A DNA stretch of 64,000 nt from Valencia hispanica. Its lineage: Eukaryota > Chordata > Actinopteri > Cyprinodontiformes > Valenciidae. Each line of letters starts with the position of its first letter. Position 1 is the stretch's first letter. Positions 1 through 10,562 of the stretch are shown one piece after another. The DNA lies in the NCBI GenBank assembly GCA_963556495.2, contig OY747713.1, positions 4,251,821-4,315,820 on the forward strand, written 5' to 3'. The notes under the pieces were generated by a model. The model ran no database searches, was not told the origin of the DNA, and was given only the letters and a program-made list of their open reading frames with translations. Position numbers and translations under genes: made by a program.

Positions 1-60
1 CATGCCGTAAAACCACAACCGATAGGAACCAAGTACATGTTCCTCTCCTTTTTTATCAGA
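1..60 (-). other. Possible polypurine tract and edge of the retroviral 3' LTR
   Basis: Read on the minus strand, positions 57-41 are a purine run (AAAAAAGGAGAGGAACA) followed by TG at 37-36, which is the usual arrangement of a polypurine tract followed by the start of a 3' LTR. It lies downstream of the retroviral env in the right orientation. Only about 37 bases of the supposed LTR are inside the window, and I could not find a matching 5' LTR near 8.0-8.6 kb, so this is a weak call. Confidence 0.3.
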
Positions 61-703
61 GAACGTCATACAACACTGTTCTCATTTTTTCTTCCCTAAA
101 GTATTGTTCCTCTTCTCAGTTTCAAAAAAGTACTTTGTATTTCTTTTAAGATTTATGCTTGTTTATTATTTATTTGCTGAATTTAAAAAAAATGTCTTGA
201 AAATATTGCCTCACATTTCACACAGCATAATTTTTCAATAAACCTTTAACTTTATGAACTTCATGTGTGAAGACAACAAACAAGGTCAGAAGAATAAAAT
301 AACAATAGACTCATTTTCAGTACCGATTCACTGCTCATAAATTAATTTATAATCATTTTAATTATAATCTAAATAATAAAATAAAAATAAAAAATAAAAA
401 GAAAACTTAACTGAAATCACATAAATGACCTACTAATGAAAAAAATAATAAAAATATAACTGAAAAATTAAAAATAAACCCCTTGTTCTCTTTGCTTTAC
501 CTGGGATGAGACCCTGCTAAAATTTCATGGAACTGCCATGGAGGAACACAAGAGAGTAGTTACAAAAAAAACAAAAAACATCAGAAAACCTAATTCACAA
601 GGTGATTTAAATGTAATCGTCATACATCTGTAATTCAATTACTCATATAGCTCGAGGTCACAAGCGTGTCCACATCACATCCATCGTCTCCATCCCCTTC
701 ATC
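61..703. other. AT-rich stretch downstream of retroviral env, no gene seen
   Basis: This stretch lies between the env stop codon and the putative polypurine tract. It is A/T-rich with runs such as AATAAAATAAAAATAAAAA near 374-400. I see no conserved coding sequence. It could be retroviral 3' untranslated sequence or a later AT-rich insertion. Confidence 0.4.
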
Positions 704-1665
704 TCATCTTTCAGCGTCTGCATCAGGTTCGTTCGCATCTGTCGACTCAGCCAGAGATTTTGCTAACATCTGATGAGTAAAAGCTCTGTCAAACACTCTG
801 ATCGCCAGACCTCTAATGCTTGGAATGACACAACAACCACACACAGAGAAAACTGCAAATGCTGTAATACAAGCCCCAAGCACAGAAATAGCTAGTGATT
901 TCCACTCACCCAATACAGAATCCAACCAATCACACAGAGCTCCTAGATTAGTGTTTACACCAGCATTCTTAGCAAGGCCCTCTTTCATGACTCTCAGGCC
1001 TTCTAAAGCTCTTTTTTTTTCTCTTTTTTTTTAAACGTGTCCTGTTTGGCAGTGAGGAGCTCAGAATTGGTGTCTGAGTACCAAGTAGAAGCCCAACAGA
1101 TTTACTTTCACAAGCGGAGCAGTACAGCTTTTGCTATAGTACTCCACTTGATTTATGTGTGAAAAATCTTTATTATGAATTGTTGGGGTTTTTATTTCCT
1201 GATGTTATGGACACGGAGACGGAAAATTAAGGAGAAGAAAGAAGGAAGATGAAGAAGAGATGTAGGAAACAAAATGTCATGAGAGAGGGTGAGTTGAAAA
1301 TACAAAAGAGGAAGGGGAACAAAGAAAACACAGGAAAACATTGAAGTCTGCCTCCATACCCACAGGACGGCAGAGAGAGGGGGAAAAACAAAACAAAACA
1401 CGAAAAAGGAACATCAACAAAAGCCTTCTAAAGCTCTTGATACACTACCATTAGTATCTGTGTTTCCGGGGATATAGGTGCAACACCTCCCCCCCAGCAT
1501 CGCACAGGCTCCTCCCCTTTCTGCTGCTAACATGTCGATAGCCATCCGGTTTACCCATGCCACTAGGGAGGTTGCATGGAGCTGCTCAGCCACACCCTGT
1601 AACGCGTTGTGTGAGTAATTGATGAACCTCTGCTGATTATAAAACAGGTAATTATCCAATCCAAA
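704..1665 (-). pseudogene. Retroviral env transmembrane subunit, interrupted
   Basis: Two pieces of one transmembrane (TM) subunit. The piece at 1659-1439 carries a segment resembling the immunosuppressive region followed by a CX6CC motif (CAMLGGRCC), the cysteine pattern of gamma-type env that links TM to the surface subunit. The piece at 997-704 has a hydrophobic membrane anchor (around SLAISVLGACITAFAVFSV), a cysteine-rich end and a short cytoplasmic tail. They are split by a LINE insertion (1014-1422) with a clean target duplication, so removing the insertion would rejoin them. The family call is firm; whether env was open before the insertion cannot be told here. Confidence 0.85.
1014..1422 (-). 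mobile_element. 5'-truncated Tx1/L1-type LINE 3' end inside env
   Basis: The inserted sequence matches the 3' end of the L1-type element at 19.0-19.4 kb in reverse orientation. Its poly(A) end appears as a T-rich tract at 1014-1032. A 16-bp target site duplication (GCCTTCTAAAGCTCTT) flanks it at 998-1013 and 1423-1438. The matching 69-codon frames (1192-1401 minus and 19016-19225 plus) differ at four positions by direct count, so the insertion is fairly young relative to the host provirus. Confidence 0.92.
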
Positions 1666-1733
1666 TTTTTATTAATAGTAGGCCACAATAAAAAGGAGTC
1701 AACCCCTGCTAGAATCTGGTTCCTAGCTTTAAA

Positions 1734-2629
1734 TTAATCTGGGACCCCGCGTGGCACACCAATCGCATCAAAGTTAACATGCTCATCAAAGCTGCCTGGA
1801 ACAGGTGCTTCTCTCCTAGACATGTGATGTGAGGAAACTGCACTTTCCTGGAATGGATCAATTGCAATCGAGACATCATAAGCTAATATCACGTGAGCAC
1901 ACATACCTCCCCAATTGGGCGGAAGAATGGATCTCAGCTTGCCGTCGCCACAAACCCAGTAAACGTCTGGTCCCGCCTGTTCCTGTTTCAAAATCCATCT
2001 GGGCAGGTGAAGCTTAGAAGAACAGGTCCACTAATCAACAGATCATCTCTAAGCTTGTCAGATTTCCAGCACTCAGAAAAAGAATCCCCTTTATCATTAA
2101 AGTTAAATATTTTAGAACATTTTCCTGAAAATTTACTCATGTCAACCTGTTCAAAATGTGCATCTGGAGCTGGCTCTAAAAGGTTAATTAACCCAGGAGC
2201 TTCAACCGCTTTATCCAATCCACACGGCTTTCCCCAGCCTTTATTCAAGCCTGCTGCTACAGCTAAAATGCAATGCGAGGCACACACACTACACTTTCTG
2301 CCCTCAAGAGTGAAATACATTTTTGGGGCCTGCAGTGAAACCCACTGGGGAGGATTACTCCCAGGAGTCTCACAGTAACTCACACATTGATCCAATTTTT
2401 CCTCAAACGGTATGGGGACATAATACTTTGGAAGAGCTGTTCCCATGCAAACACCACACGATTTATTCGACACTGACCTAGCTGAAAAATTTGCAAACTG
2501 ATACCACATGAACCCATCCTTCTTGGAGGACATTAGAAGCGACGGATCTCTCATGAATCCCAGCTGAGGTGACTGATCATTCCTGATGCAGAGTCCGAAA
2601 AACGCCCCATAATAAAACACGAAACACAA
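1734..2629 (-). pseudogene. Retroviral env surface subunit remnant
   Basis: An open frame of 213 residues (2629-1988) followed after a frame change by 85 residues (1991-1734). It is rich in cysteine and tryptophan, with pairs such as CGVC and CSVC, as expected of a disulphide-bonded surface glycoprotein. It sits between integrase and the TM subunit in the right orientation. No signal peptide or furin site could be placed with confidence. The surface subunit is poorly conserved in general, so this rests mainly on position. Confidence 0.65.
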
Positions 2630-2777
2630 ACAGTATTAATGTCTCAGTCATTTTTGCTCTGGATCCCCAGAGCTTCATATAATGTGTCATCATTTTTCTT
2701 TTCTTCACGTCGGCTCACTAGATAAATAGAAAGTGTCTATTCCACAGATTTTGAATTGTTCTTTGAATCTACTTCTC

Positions 2778-3843
2778 TCAGTCCTTTGCTTCAGTGGTGG
2801 TGGGCTTGTCCAGAATCGGTCCTGTCAGCCTCTTGCAGTGACTGGCGTGCACCCAGGTTGCTTTCTCAGCTACCTCTACTGCAGTGTAGGTCACAAGCAG
2901 AACTTGGAACGGACCCTGCCAGCGCTTTGACTTCCAATGTCGTCGTCTGAATTCTTTAATAAGAACCCAATCGCCTGTCCAAATAGGATGAAGTGGCTCC
3001 TCTGCTGCTTTTGGTGGGGCTTCTTTCACCTTTTGGTGCACCTGTGCAAGAGTCTTGGACATATTTTGACAGTAAGAGATCATTGCATCCTCACACAAGC
3101 CTGTAGAGAGATGCGGTTTTATCAGTGGGTTCAATCCCATCGATGGAGGTCTGCCAAAAAGACTCTCAAAAGGACTAAGATTATTTTTTGCCCGTTTTCT
3201 CATTCTCATGTAAAACAGAGCTAATGGCGAAACTCTGGTCCATGCCAGACCTGTTTCCTCACAACATTTAATAGGTTTGGATTTTAATGTTCCATTTTCG
3301 CTATCAACTGCTCCCCCCCACTGTGGGTGATAGGAACAATGCGTTCCTAATTTTATTCCCAGAAATTCATCCACCTCTGAAAGAGCTTTGTTTACAAAAT
3401 GTGTGCCATTGTCGCTGGTGATTTTTTCAGGAATTCCCCATCTGGGAATGATTTCTCCCAACAGAGCCTTGACCATGGCTGCACTGTCTGCATGCTTGGT
3501 CGGGAAGGCTTCTGTCCATTTTGACAACATACAGATGATGACCAGGCAAAAATTTTTACCTTCAGCAGGAGTCAGCTCAATGAAGTCCATCATCAAGTGC
3601 TTGAAGGGTCTCTGAGGCACCGGATGGCCAGCAGTTTTAGTGGACACCGGTCGCCCTGGATTATTTGTGGCACACTCCATGGATGAATGACAATATTTCT
3701 CTGTGAAAGAGGTGAATCCTCAACCAGATCAAACATACCACTTTTGGAACAATGATCCAACCCATGGCTGAACTTAGCAAAAACTGGAAAGAAATTTCTA
3801 GGAAGACATGGTTTGTTCTCAACAGAAAACTACACCCCCTCAT
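2778..3843 (-). pseudogene. Retroviral integrase
   Basis: The 300-residue frame (3680-2778) shows the catalytic core: D in MMDFIE, D in SDNGTHF and E in AVDSENGTLK, the D,D(35)E arrangement of retroviral integrases, followed by a C-terminal basic region (WVLIKEFRRRHWKSKRWQGP) typical of gammaretroviral-type integrases. The N-terminal zinc-binding part falls in sequence up to about 3843 but in shifted frames. Neighbouring RNase H lies upstream and env downstream. The core is intact over its length, the whole domain is not. Confidence 0.88.
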
Positions 3844-4993
3844 TTTTCATACAACCTGCCTTCCTCCAGGCTGAAATCTCAGATGAGGAGGTAAAACTTA
3901 GAAACGCAACCAGATCTGTCACGTCTGGTTGATCACCTAGTTGTGTCATGGCAACACATGTATTTGTAAGAGGCTGTCGAGCGGCTCTTTTGGCGGCTGA
4001 ATCAGCTCTGGCATTTCCAAAGGAAACAGTGTCTCCTGAGGAGGAGTGAGCTGCATATTTCATAACGGCAATGTTGGAGGGCATGAGAATTCCCTCCAGA
4101 AGAGCAGCAACCTGGGGTGCATTCAAAATGGGCTTACCATCAGACTTTAGGAATCTGCTGTGCTTCCAGAGAGCCCGGAAATGATGCACGATACCCACAG
4201 CATAGCTGCTGTCCGACCATACATTAACTGCCTTGTCTTTTGCCAGCTCACAGGCCCTAGTTAAAACCTTCAACTCGGCTGTCTGCGCAGAGAAATTAGA
4301 TGGGAGGCTTCCTGCAGACAGAGTACAATGATCAGAGCAAACAGTAAACCCCACCCGAATTTTTCCCATCGGGTCTCTGAAAGCGGACCCGTCCACATAA
4401 AGTATCAAGTCAGGGTTCTGCAGGTGTGTGTAAGTCAAGTCAGGTCGTGGTGTACACAGTACCTCTAATTTTGCCTGGCAGTCATGGGGTTCCCCGTCAT
4501 CGTCTGTAGGCAGCAAACTGGCAGCATTTAGTCCCGTACACCTTCTCACTGTTATATTCGGCAAATTTAACAGAATTGAAGAATACCTTAACCATCTTGC
4601 TGCAGACAGGTGCGACGTTCTCTGTTCCAATAAAATAATTGCAACGTTATGTGGAACAAATACAGTGAGAGGAGAGTACATCACTATGTCTCTAGAGGCT
4701 AAAACAGCCTTTTCAGCTGCCGCGACTGATCTCAGACAAGCCGGGAGCCCAGCTGCAACTGGATCAAGTTTTGCAGAGTAGTAAGGGACCGGACGTTTCA
4801 AACCACAATGTTCTTGCAAGAGCACAGAAACCATGCACCCATTTTTCTCATCAACCATCTGAAAAAACGGTTTTTGGGGGTCTGGCAACGCCAGTGCTGG
4901 GGGGGATTGCAGTTCCCTCTTCAGTTCTTCAAATGCTTGCAATGCCTCAGGGCACCACTGGATGGTGGCAGAGGCCACCATATTTTTTCCCAT
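3830..4993 (-). pseudogene. Retroviral connection and RNase H domain
   Basis: A 387-residue frame starting just after the reverse transcriptase thumb. The first half is the connection region. RNase H follows with the acidic residues in ILYVDGSAF, AELKVLTRA, VWSDSSYA and NARADSAA, which is the D-E-D-D active site pattern. It is separated from the reverse transcriptase frame by an in-frame stop near 5061 and a short shifted stretch (5060-4994). RNase H degrades the RNA strand of the RNA/DNA hybrid during reverse transcription. Confidence 0.87.
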
Positions 4994-5060
4994 GTATCAG
5001 CTCAGACAGTGTTTTTTCTAATACTGCATAGTTTGGAATGAAATTCCTACAGTAAGAAGT

Positions 5061-6494
5061 TCAGCCTAAAAAAGACATAATTTGTTTCTTGGTGATCGGA
5101 TTAGGAATCTGCTGCACAGCTTTGATCCTTTTAGTAGACAAAGACTTTGAGCTTTTTGAGACAACGTGACCAAGAAAAGTGACCTCTGATTTCACAAACT
5201 GCAGTTTTGACAAACAAGCTTTATGTCCAAATGCATGCAAATGCTTCAACAACGCAATAGTGTCTGTTTCACACAGTTTTTCCGACGGTGCACACAATAA
5301 CAGATCATCCACATATTGAATCAGAACTGATCCGGGAGACAGTTCTAGTCCCTCCAAACTCTCTATAAGTGCCATGTTAAAAATGGTAGGAGACACGGTG
5401 TACTCCTGTGGGAGGCGGGTAAACGTGTAACCTTTCCCTTCATACTCAAAAGCAAAGCAGAACTGACTGTCCGGGTCTACTGGCACAATGAAGAACGCAT
5501 TACTGAGGTTAACAACTGAAAAATGAGTAGCTGATGGTGGAACCTGTGACAGAATAGTACACGGGTTTGGCGAACTGGCGGCGCGAGGAATTATTGATTC
5601 GTTGGTCCGTTTCAAATCTAACACGAAACGCCATTCTTCACCTGTTTCTCTGACGTCTTTCACTGGAAATATCGGACTACGGACTGGGCTAGTGCATCCG
5701 ACAATTATCCCAGATTTTAACAGAGCATCAAACACTGGTCTTATTCCACTAACGGCTTCAGCCTTTAACGGGTACTGGCGTTGAACTGGATGAAAGGATG
5801 ATTTTGGTGTGATTTTGACAGGATTACAACCCTTAATTACACCCACATCATATGAATTTTTTGCCCACAAATCAGATGAGATCTGCTGTAGGGCGAGGGG
5901 TATTGAGGGGTTGATTGCTGCCTGTTTTTCTGCTGTTTTTTCATGTAGAAATGCGTGTGACAGCATCTCCTCAGAGTCATCAGTTAAATGAACTACTCTG
6001 GCGACCTGCACTGTGCACTGAAATGGGTGTTTAAAAAGGTGCAGAGATTTTGAGTGAAAAACAGAGGTGTCGCGCTGCGTTTGTTCCCAATCAGAAACTG
6101 ACTGAGCTCGGTGAACTAGTTTTTTCACAATTTCCCATTTCGCCCCAGCCGGTTTAGAGAGAGAAATGTATGGATTTTCGTGAAATCTGTAAAATGTTTG
6201 ATGTTCAGATGTGAGGCAGACATTCAGTGCGGCTGAATGTGTGTCCCAAACCACGGAGGTTATGTTCAATGTGTCTGTGTCTGAGCTAAACCATGTCTGC
6301 TCATACTCCGTGTCCGGTACTGTAGAAGTGTGTGATGTGCTATGGAGGTCTCCTTCCAGCATAAAAACAGATGCTGGACTCACCAGATTCTGAGCCAAAT
6401 CAAGGAGGGATTTTGCTGTTGTACCTTCTATCAGCTTCCACTCATATTCATGTTTGAGTTTGTCGTGAGGGCTGTATTTCACTGCCGTCAACAC
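5061..6494 (-). pseudogene. Retroviral reverse transcriptase with long upstream linker
   Basis: A 477-residue frame. Roughly the first 240 residues are a linker with no motif I recognise, longer than the protease-RT spacing of mammalian gammaretroviruses. The polymerase follows: fingers (SPVRSPIFPVKDV, WRFVLDLKRTNE), the catalytic motif IQYVDDLLLC, and the primer grip and thumb region ending at IMSFLG. YVDD is the variant common in gamma- and epsilon-like retroviruses. The frame ends in a stop at 5061-5063 where sequence continuing toward the connection domain is expected, so the gene is broken there. Confidence 0.88.
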
Positions 6495-6518
6495 CGAGTC
6501 CTCCTGAGCTGGTACAAC

Positions 6519-7025
6519 TTAGATGCCTTGTGGTGATGAAAAAAGAGTGATATTTATTTTGCACATCAGGTCTCTTCCTAATAAATTTACAGGAATTTGT
6601 TGAGAAATCAGAAAACCTTGTTTGAAAGTTGGCCCCTCTCCCAGCTGACAGCGAAGAGGGTAGCTAAAACTTTCCTTTACAACCTGACCGGAAGCAGAGA
6701 TAGAAAAAACATGGTTGCCGCTCATTTTTGGATGTGGTTGTAGTTCCGTATTTTCAGAACCGAATGCGTCGCCCCGGAATCCAACATGAACTCCACAGAT
6801 GATTCTGAATATAGGTAAGGCCTTGTATGCTTCTGAAGTGAGATGAGCATACGTACCAGTTGGTGTTGTTTGTTGTTTCTCTAAATGTTCATGGGATTCG
6901 GTAATCAAGTTGTGAGGGTTAGTCTTATTAGAGCAGGAAGCAGATTCTTCCTTGCACAGAACAGAATTTTCACTGGAAATTTCAGATTTTTCATTGTCAA
7001 CAACAAGTTTTTTCATCTCTTTCAA
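6519..7025 (-). pseudogene. Retroviral aspartic protease region
   Basis: A 168-residue frame upstream of reverse transcriptase. The C-terminal half carries NLLGRDLMCK, matching the G-R-D/N block near the C-terminus of retropepsins. The usual active-site D-T/S-G is not plainly seen (the region around FRGDAFGSE may be its degraded form). The N-terminal half is polar and unrecognised. Position between gag and pol supports the call. Confidence 0.7.
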
Positions 7026-7085
7026 TGTGATTGGATGTGTCTGTGTGTGTTTTTTCGCATGTCATTTTCTTAGTCAGCTAGCCCA

Positions 7086-7990
7086 GCTGGCTTGGTGACG
7101 GCCTCTCCGTGTGGGTACTGGAGCCTGCCCACATTGGTCTTGAAAATGTCCACATCTCCCGCAGCGATAGCAACGGTCATTGTCCTCAGGGAATTCAATC
7201 GCAAAGCATCAATTCCCAGATTGAACCACATATTTCCTTTGGCTTTGTCAGTCCACTGTGTCTCTCAAATGCTTCCTCCAGTCTGTGGAGACAGTCATCC
7301 GCGGCCTCGTCCGGCCTTTGCTTTACAGCATGTAAAACAGTTAAATTTGGCTTGGTGGGAAACTCTTTATCAATTACTTTACACAGTTTCATGATAGCCA
7401 CATAATACTCAGCATTTGCTCCTCTTTCCTTAGCTGATGGCCCTTCATCTGATGGTACCTCTTTCACGCGGATATTAGGATCAGGTAAGCTTTCTGTTAA
7501 TTTGCTTGCATCTGCAGCTTTCAACCTCTTCTTTAGTACTCGCCTGATTTCTGCCCTCGTGGACAGAATGACAAACAAAATTCCTCCAGCTCCGCAGCAA
7601 AGACTTTTCTGTTCCCCACGACTTCAGGGAGGCGTCCGATAGCATCCTCCATGTCTCCGTTAGTCCAGGGCCAAAAAAACCATTGTTGGCCCATTATATC
7701 CTGCAGCTTCCAACATGGGAGCAGACCAAATGTAGTTAGCAGCCTGTGGTAGGCTTACCTCAGCAGGATTTTGCCCCACTGTTGTTCTGCCGTCTTTTCC
7801 TCTTGTTCTGGAGGACGCGGGGGGGAGAGCAAGATGGCAGCTTGTTTACAAATTGATTTGATGTGCGGTACTCTGGATTGGTGAGTTTTGGCTCTGGGTG
7901 AGCGGCGATTGGTGAATCAGGCTGTCGCTCTGGTTTTGGCTCCGCCTTTTTTGACGTTCCCGTGCGTGCCTCAGGTTGTCCCTTTGCCAT
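7086..7990 (-). pseudogene. Retroviral gag remnant (capsid and nucleocapsid)
   Basis: The frame at 7578-7195 holds a capsid C-terminal-like segment (VKQRPDEAADDCLHRLEEAF, resembling the major homology region neighbourhood). Immediately 3', at about 7190-7130, the minus strand encodes one zinc knuckle of the form C-X2-C-X4-H-X4-C (CYRCGRCGHFQDQC), typical of nucleocapsid. A further short frame begins at a methionine at 7990 (MAKGQPEARTG) and is rich in K, E and P; it may be the gag start. Stops and shifts separate these parts. Confidence 0.75.
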
Positions 7991-8604
7991 GCTAACCCAG
8001 GCTGTAAGAGTCTGAATCAGCAGGTTTGTCCTGACCTAAATTCATACAGTGTCATATAATCAGATTGGTCACCATATCATAAAGAAAAGACACATAGTAA
8101 CTATCAGTAACTATCAGTATGTGAACTACACAGAACAGATCATTCTTAACATTACAATTCTTACACAATACGTCTTACCTGGCCTGAAGAAGAACAGAAC
8201 TGCAAATTTTGCATCTCATTTGAAAACCAAGGTCCCAGAGTCTGGAAGAAAATGGAGAGGCCCACAATCCAAGATGGTGGAAGTCCAGTGTGAAGTTTCC
8301 ACAGTCTGTGTTGATTTGGGGAGCCATGTCATCTGCTGGTGTTGGTCCACTGAGCTTTATTAAGTCCAGAGTCAATGTAGCCATCCAGGGGCGGGCTGGC
8401 CATTTCCTGAACGGCCGGTCTGTTCTGGGGCAAGTGGCCGGAACGTGTAAGCCATGGTAAGCCACTATCAGGATCCTGTTGTGTGTCTATTTGTATGTGT
8501 GAGTGATGCATCTTCTTTTATAGAAGGTCTTTGTGAGCGGTACTGCCGCAGTGCACCTTCACCTATTAGTCGGTTCTCACTGTACGTTTTTCGGCCGTCT
8601 CAAA
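7991..8604. other. Expected 5' LTR/leader region, nothing recognised
   Basis: This is where the provirus 5' leader and LTR should be. I see no TG...CA boundaries, primer-binding site or match to the sequence at 1-37. No conserved coding sequence is visible. Confidence 0.4.
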
Positions 8605-9432
8605 GGCAAGGCAAGGCAAGGCAATTTTTTTTGTATAGCACACTTTCAACAACAAGGTAATTCAAGGTAGCCTGGCTTTTGCCAGACTAAGTTCAAGATT
8701 GAGACTAAATTCAAGATTGAACTTAGTCTGGGGAGTCTGCCATGTAATTTCTACTGCACAAGAGGCGTGACCAACGGGCAAAGTTCAAATGACTCTGTAT
8801 GCAATTGGATAGGGCATTCACCAATCATACCATCGATCCAGGTGACGTATTTTGCCGAGCGACACGAAACTTCAAGCAGGAAACTTGTCAACATTCGTGG
8901 ATAGTTTGTTGGATTGCGGTATGCAGAAGCAGCAATGGCAGAGAATGTTTAAATCTTTTAAAACAGCAGCGACAGCAGCGTCAACCGATAGCTGTGCTCT
9001 GGTGGCTGCCATGACCAATGTAAACAACAAGCTGCTTGCCGACTTTTCCGTCGCTTTTCTGACATCATCGTTTTGAACCCACCTATAGCGCGGAAGGCGG
9101 ATAAGCCCAGTTGTGATTGGTTCCAGAAAAACTGGATAGGCTGTAGGAGTATTTTAATGTGTGGGTTTCCAGACTGATCTACAGGGCAGAATCAAACTGC
9201 CGTCAGATCAGGCTGGCGAAAGCCAGGCTAAATTCAAGGTGCTTTATATGATTAAAGGGTAAAATAAAAATAGCAGTTAAACACAGACAAAGCATATAAA
9301 GTAAAAACAGCAATATAGCAAGAAGCACAAAACATGATACACGAAAACATTACTCAAAGGCAGCTCTAAACAGGTACGTTTTTAGTTGTGATTTAAAATA
9401 ACTCAGTGTTTCAACAGCTTTGCAGTTGTCTG
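8605..9432 (-). mobile_element. L2-type LINE 3' fragment, interrupted
   Basis: The 3' end of an L2/Maui-like LINE in minus orientation: the GGCAAGGCAAGGCAA tail at 8605-8620, then the segment around 8625-8667 reading as the GTGCTATACAAA-type 3' terminus. It resumes at 9231 and matches the 60486-60700 copy until about 9432. A TIR element (8668-9230) is inserted in it. Confidence 0.75.
8668..9230. mobile_element. 563-bp TIR element with 9-bp target duplication
   Basis: Ends are inverted repeats starting TAGCCTGGCTTT (left, 8668) and, on the opposite strand, TAGCCTGGCTTTCGCCAG (right, ending 9230). It is flanked by AATTCAAGG at 8659-8667 and 9231-9239, a perfect 9-bp target site duplication in the L2 fragment. 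A 9-bp duplication suggests a Mutator-like element but the family is not proven. No transposase is present, so it is non-autonomous. Confidence 0.85.
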
Positions 9433-10029
9433 TCAAAGGACTGCTTCATGCAAACATGACGCCTCGCTATAGCAGTACTGGGCAACGAGGCAGACCGGGG
9501 TCGTAGAATTTCTGACACTGTCTGAAGAGCTCTAAATAAACTGTCAGGGAGCAGGTCACACAGCACGGCCACAGAGCTGCGAACCACACGCACGCTCACC
9601 GTTTTTCATAAGGTCTAGGACAGTGTGATCCCAGCTTATCTCTACCGTCCATCAGTTGGCAGAGCTGCGGTTTACATACTCGCATGTTGTAAATATTTCA
9701 GTAGGCTACTATTTGGACTCGCTGTTTGGACAACAATTTTTTGAAAGTCATTAATTTTCAGATGAACTTTCTCTAAAATGCTCAATATAACATATTACAA
9801 TTAATTATTTCCATGTAATTTCTCTGGAATGTTGCTACTCACTGCTGCCATTTATTTGATCTGGAGATTGATGTACAAAAACAAAATATGCCCCACAGTC
9901 CCTGGGTTAAGATATTTTCTCCATTCTTCAATCACCAAATCAGCTACAGAAAAGTATCTCTCTCTCTCTCTGGCTGCGCTCAATTCCACAAAGTTTGGAA
10001 ATATTCCGGCATGTTTATAAGTCTGCACC
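9433..10029. other. No recognised feature
   Basis: Short open frames on both strands here show no conserved domain. A (CT)n run lies near 9958-9971. I see no gene or clear repeat boundary. Confidence 0.4.
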
Positions 10030-10562
10030 ATGGGTGGGTAGAGTGCACACAATTGTACTCACGAGTAGCACAACAACATATTTCACTCAAGTAAAAATAT
10101 AAAGTAGTTGTCCAAGAAATTACTCAAGTAAGAGTAAAAATACGTGTTTGATCAGAACATAACATCAGTTCTGTTGGCACTGATTATTTAAAAATGATCT
10201 CATCAGACAGATAAAAATATAAAGTTATCTGCTCATTCTGCCATTTTAAATAGTAAAATGAAAGAAGGAACTCATATAATTACAAAATAACAAACTTAAA
10301 TCAGAGGAAAAAAAGTTTCACATCAAGTTTTTAATTTAAAATTTTATAAATGTACACTTGCAATAGATAATGTCTCTATCTGAGTTAGAACGTAATAAAG
10401 TGCTTCCAGTGACAATCTCCAAATGGCTCAGAAGCTAGAAAATAAAAATTATGTACACATTTTTGTACAAATGAGGTCTCACTTGAAGATAAACTGTACG
10501 TTTGTGTTCTTGTCTGTTGCATTTTTGCTTGTTTTGATTCAGTAAAAATATGTGCAGTAATT

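Larger units (their letters stand above)
1..7990 (-). mobile_element. Decayed endogenous retrovirus (gamma/epsilon-like), minus strand
   Basis: The order on the minus strand is gag (about 7990-7086), protease (7025-6519), reverse transcriptase (6494-5061), RNase H (4993-3830), integrase (3680-2778) and env (2629-704), the canonical retroviral order. A CCHC nucleocapsid knuckle, a YVDD polymerase motif, an integrase D-D-E triad and an env CX6CC motif are visible. Frameshifts and stop codons separate the domains, and a LINE fragment sits in env, so the provirus is dead. A roughly 250-residue segment separates protease and reverse transcriptase domains. I found no clear 5' LTR or primer-binding site. 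Confidence 0.88.

Noticed and set aside
7760..7990. Small basic protein as an independent host gene
   Set aside because: Its position and orientation fit a gag N-terminus of the provirus, and no splice sites or domain support a host gene.
8605..8620. GGCAAGGCAAGGCAA direct repeats as a CRISPR-like or satellite array
   Set aside because: They are the short tail of an L2 LINE 3' end.
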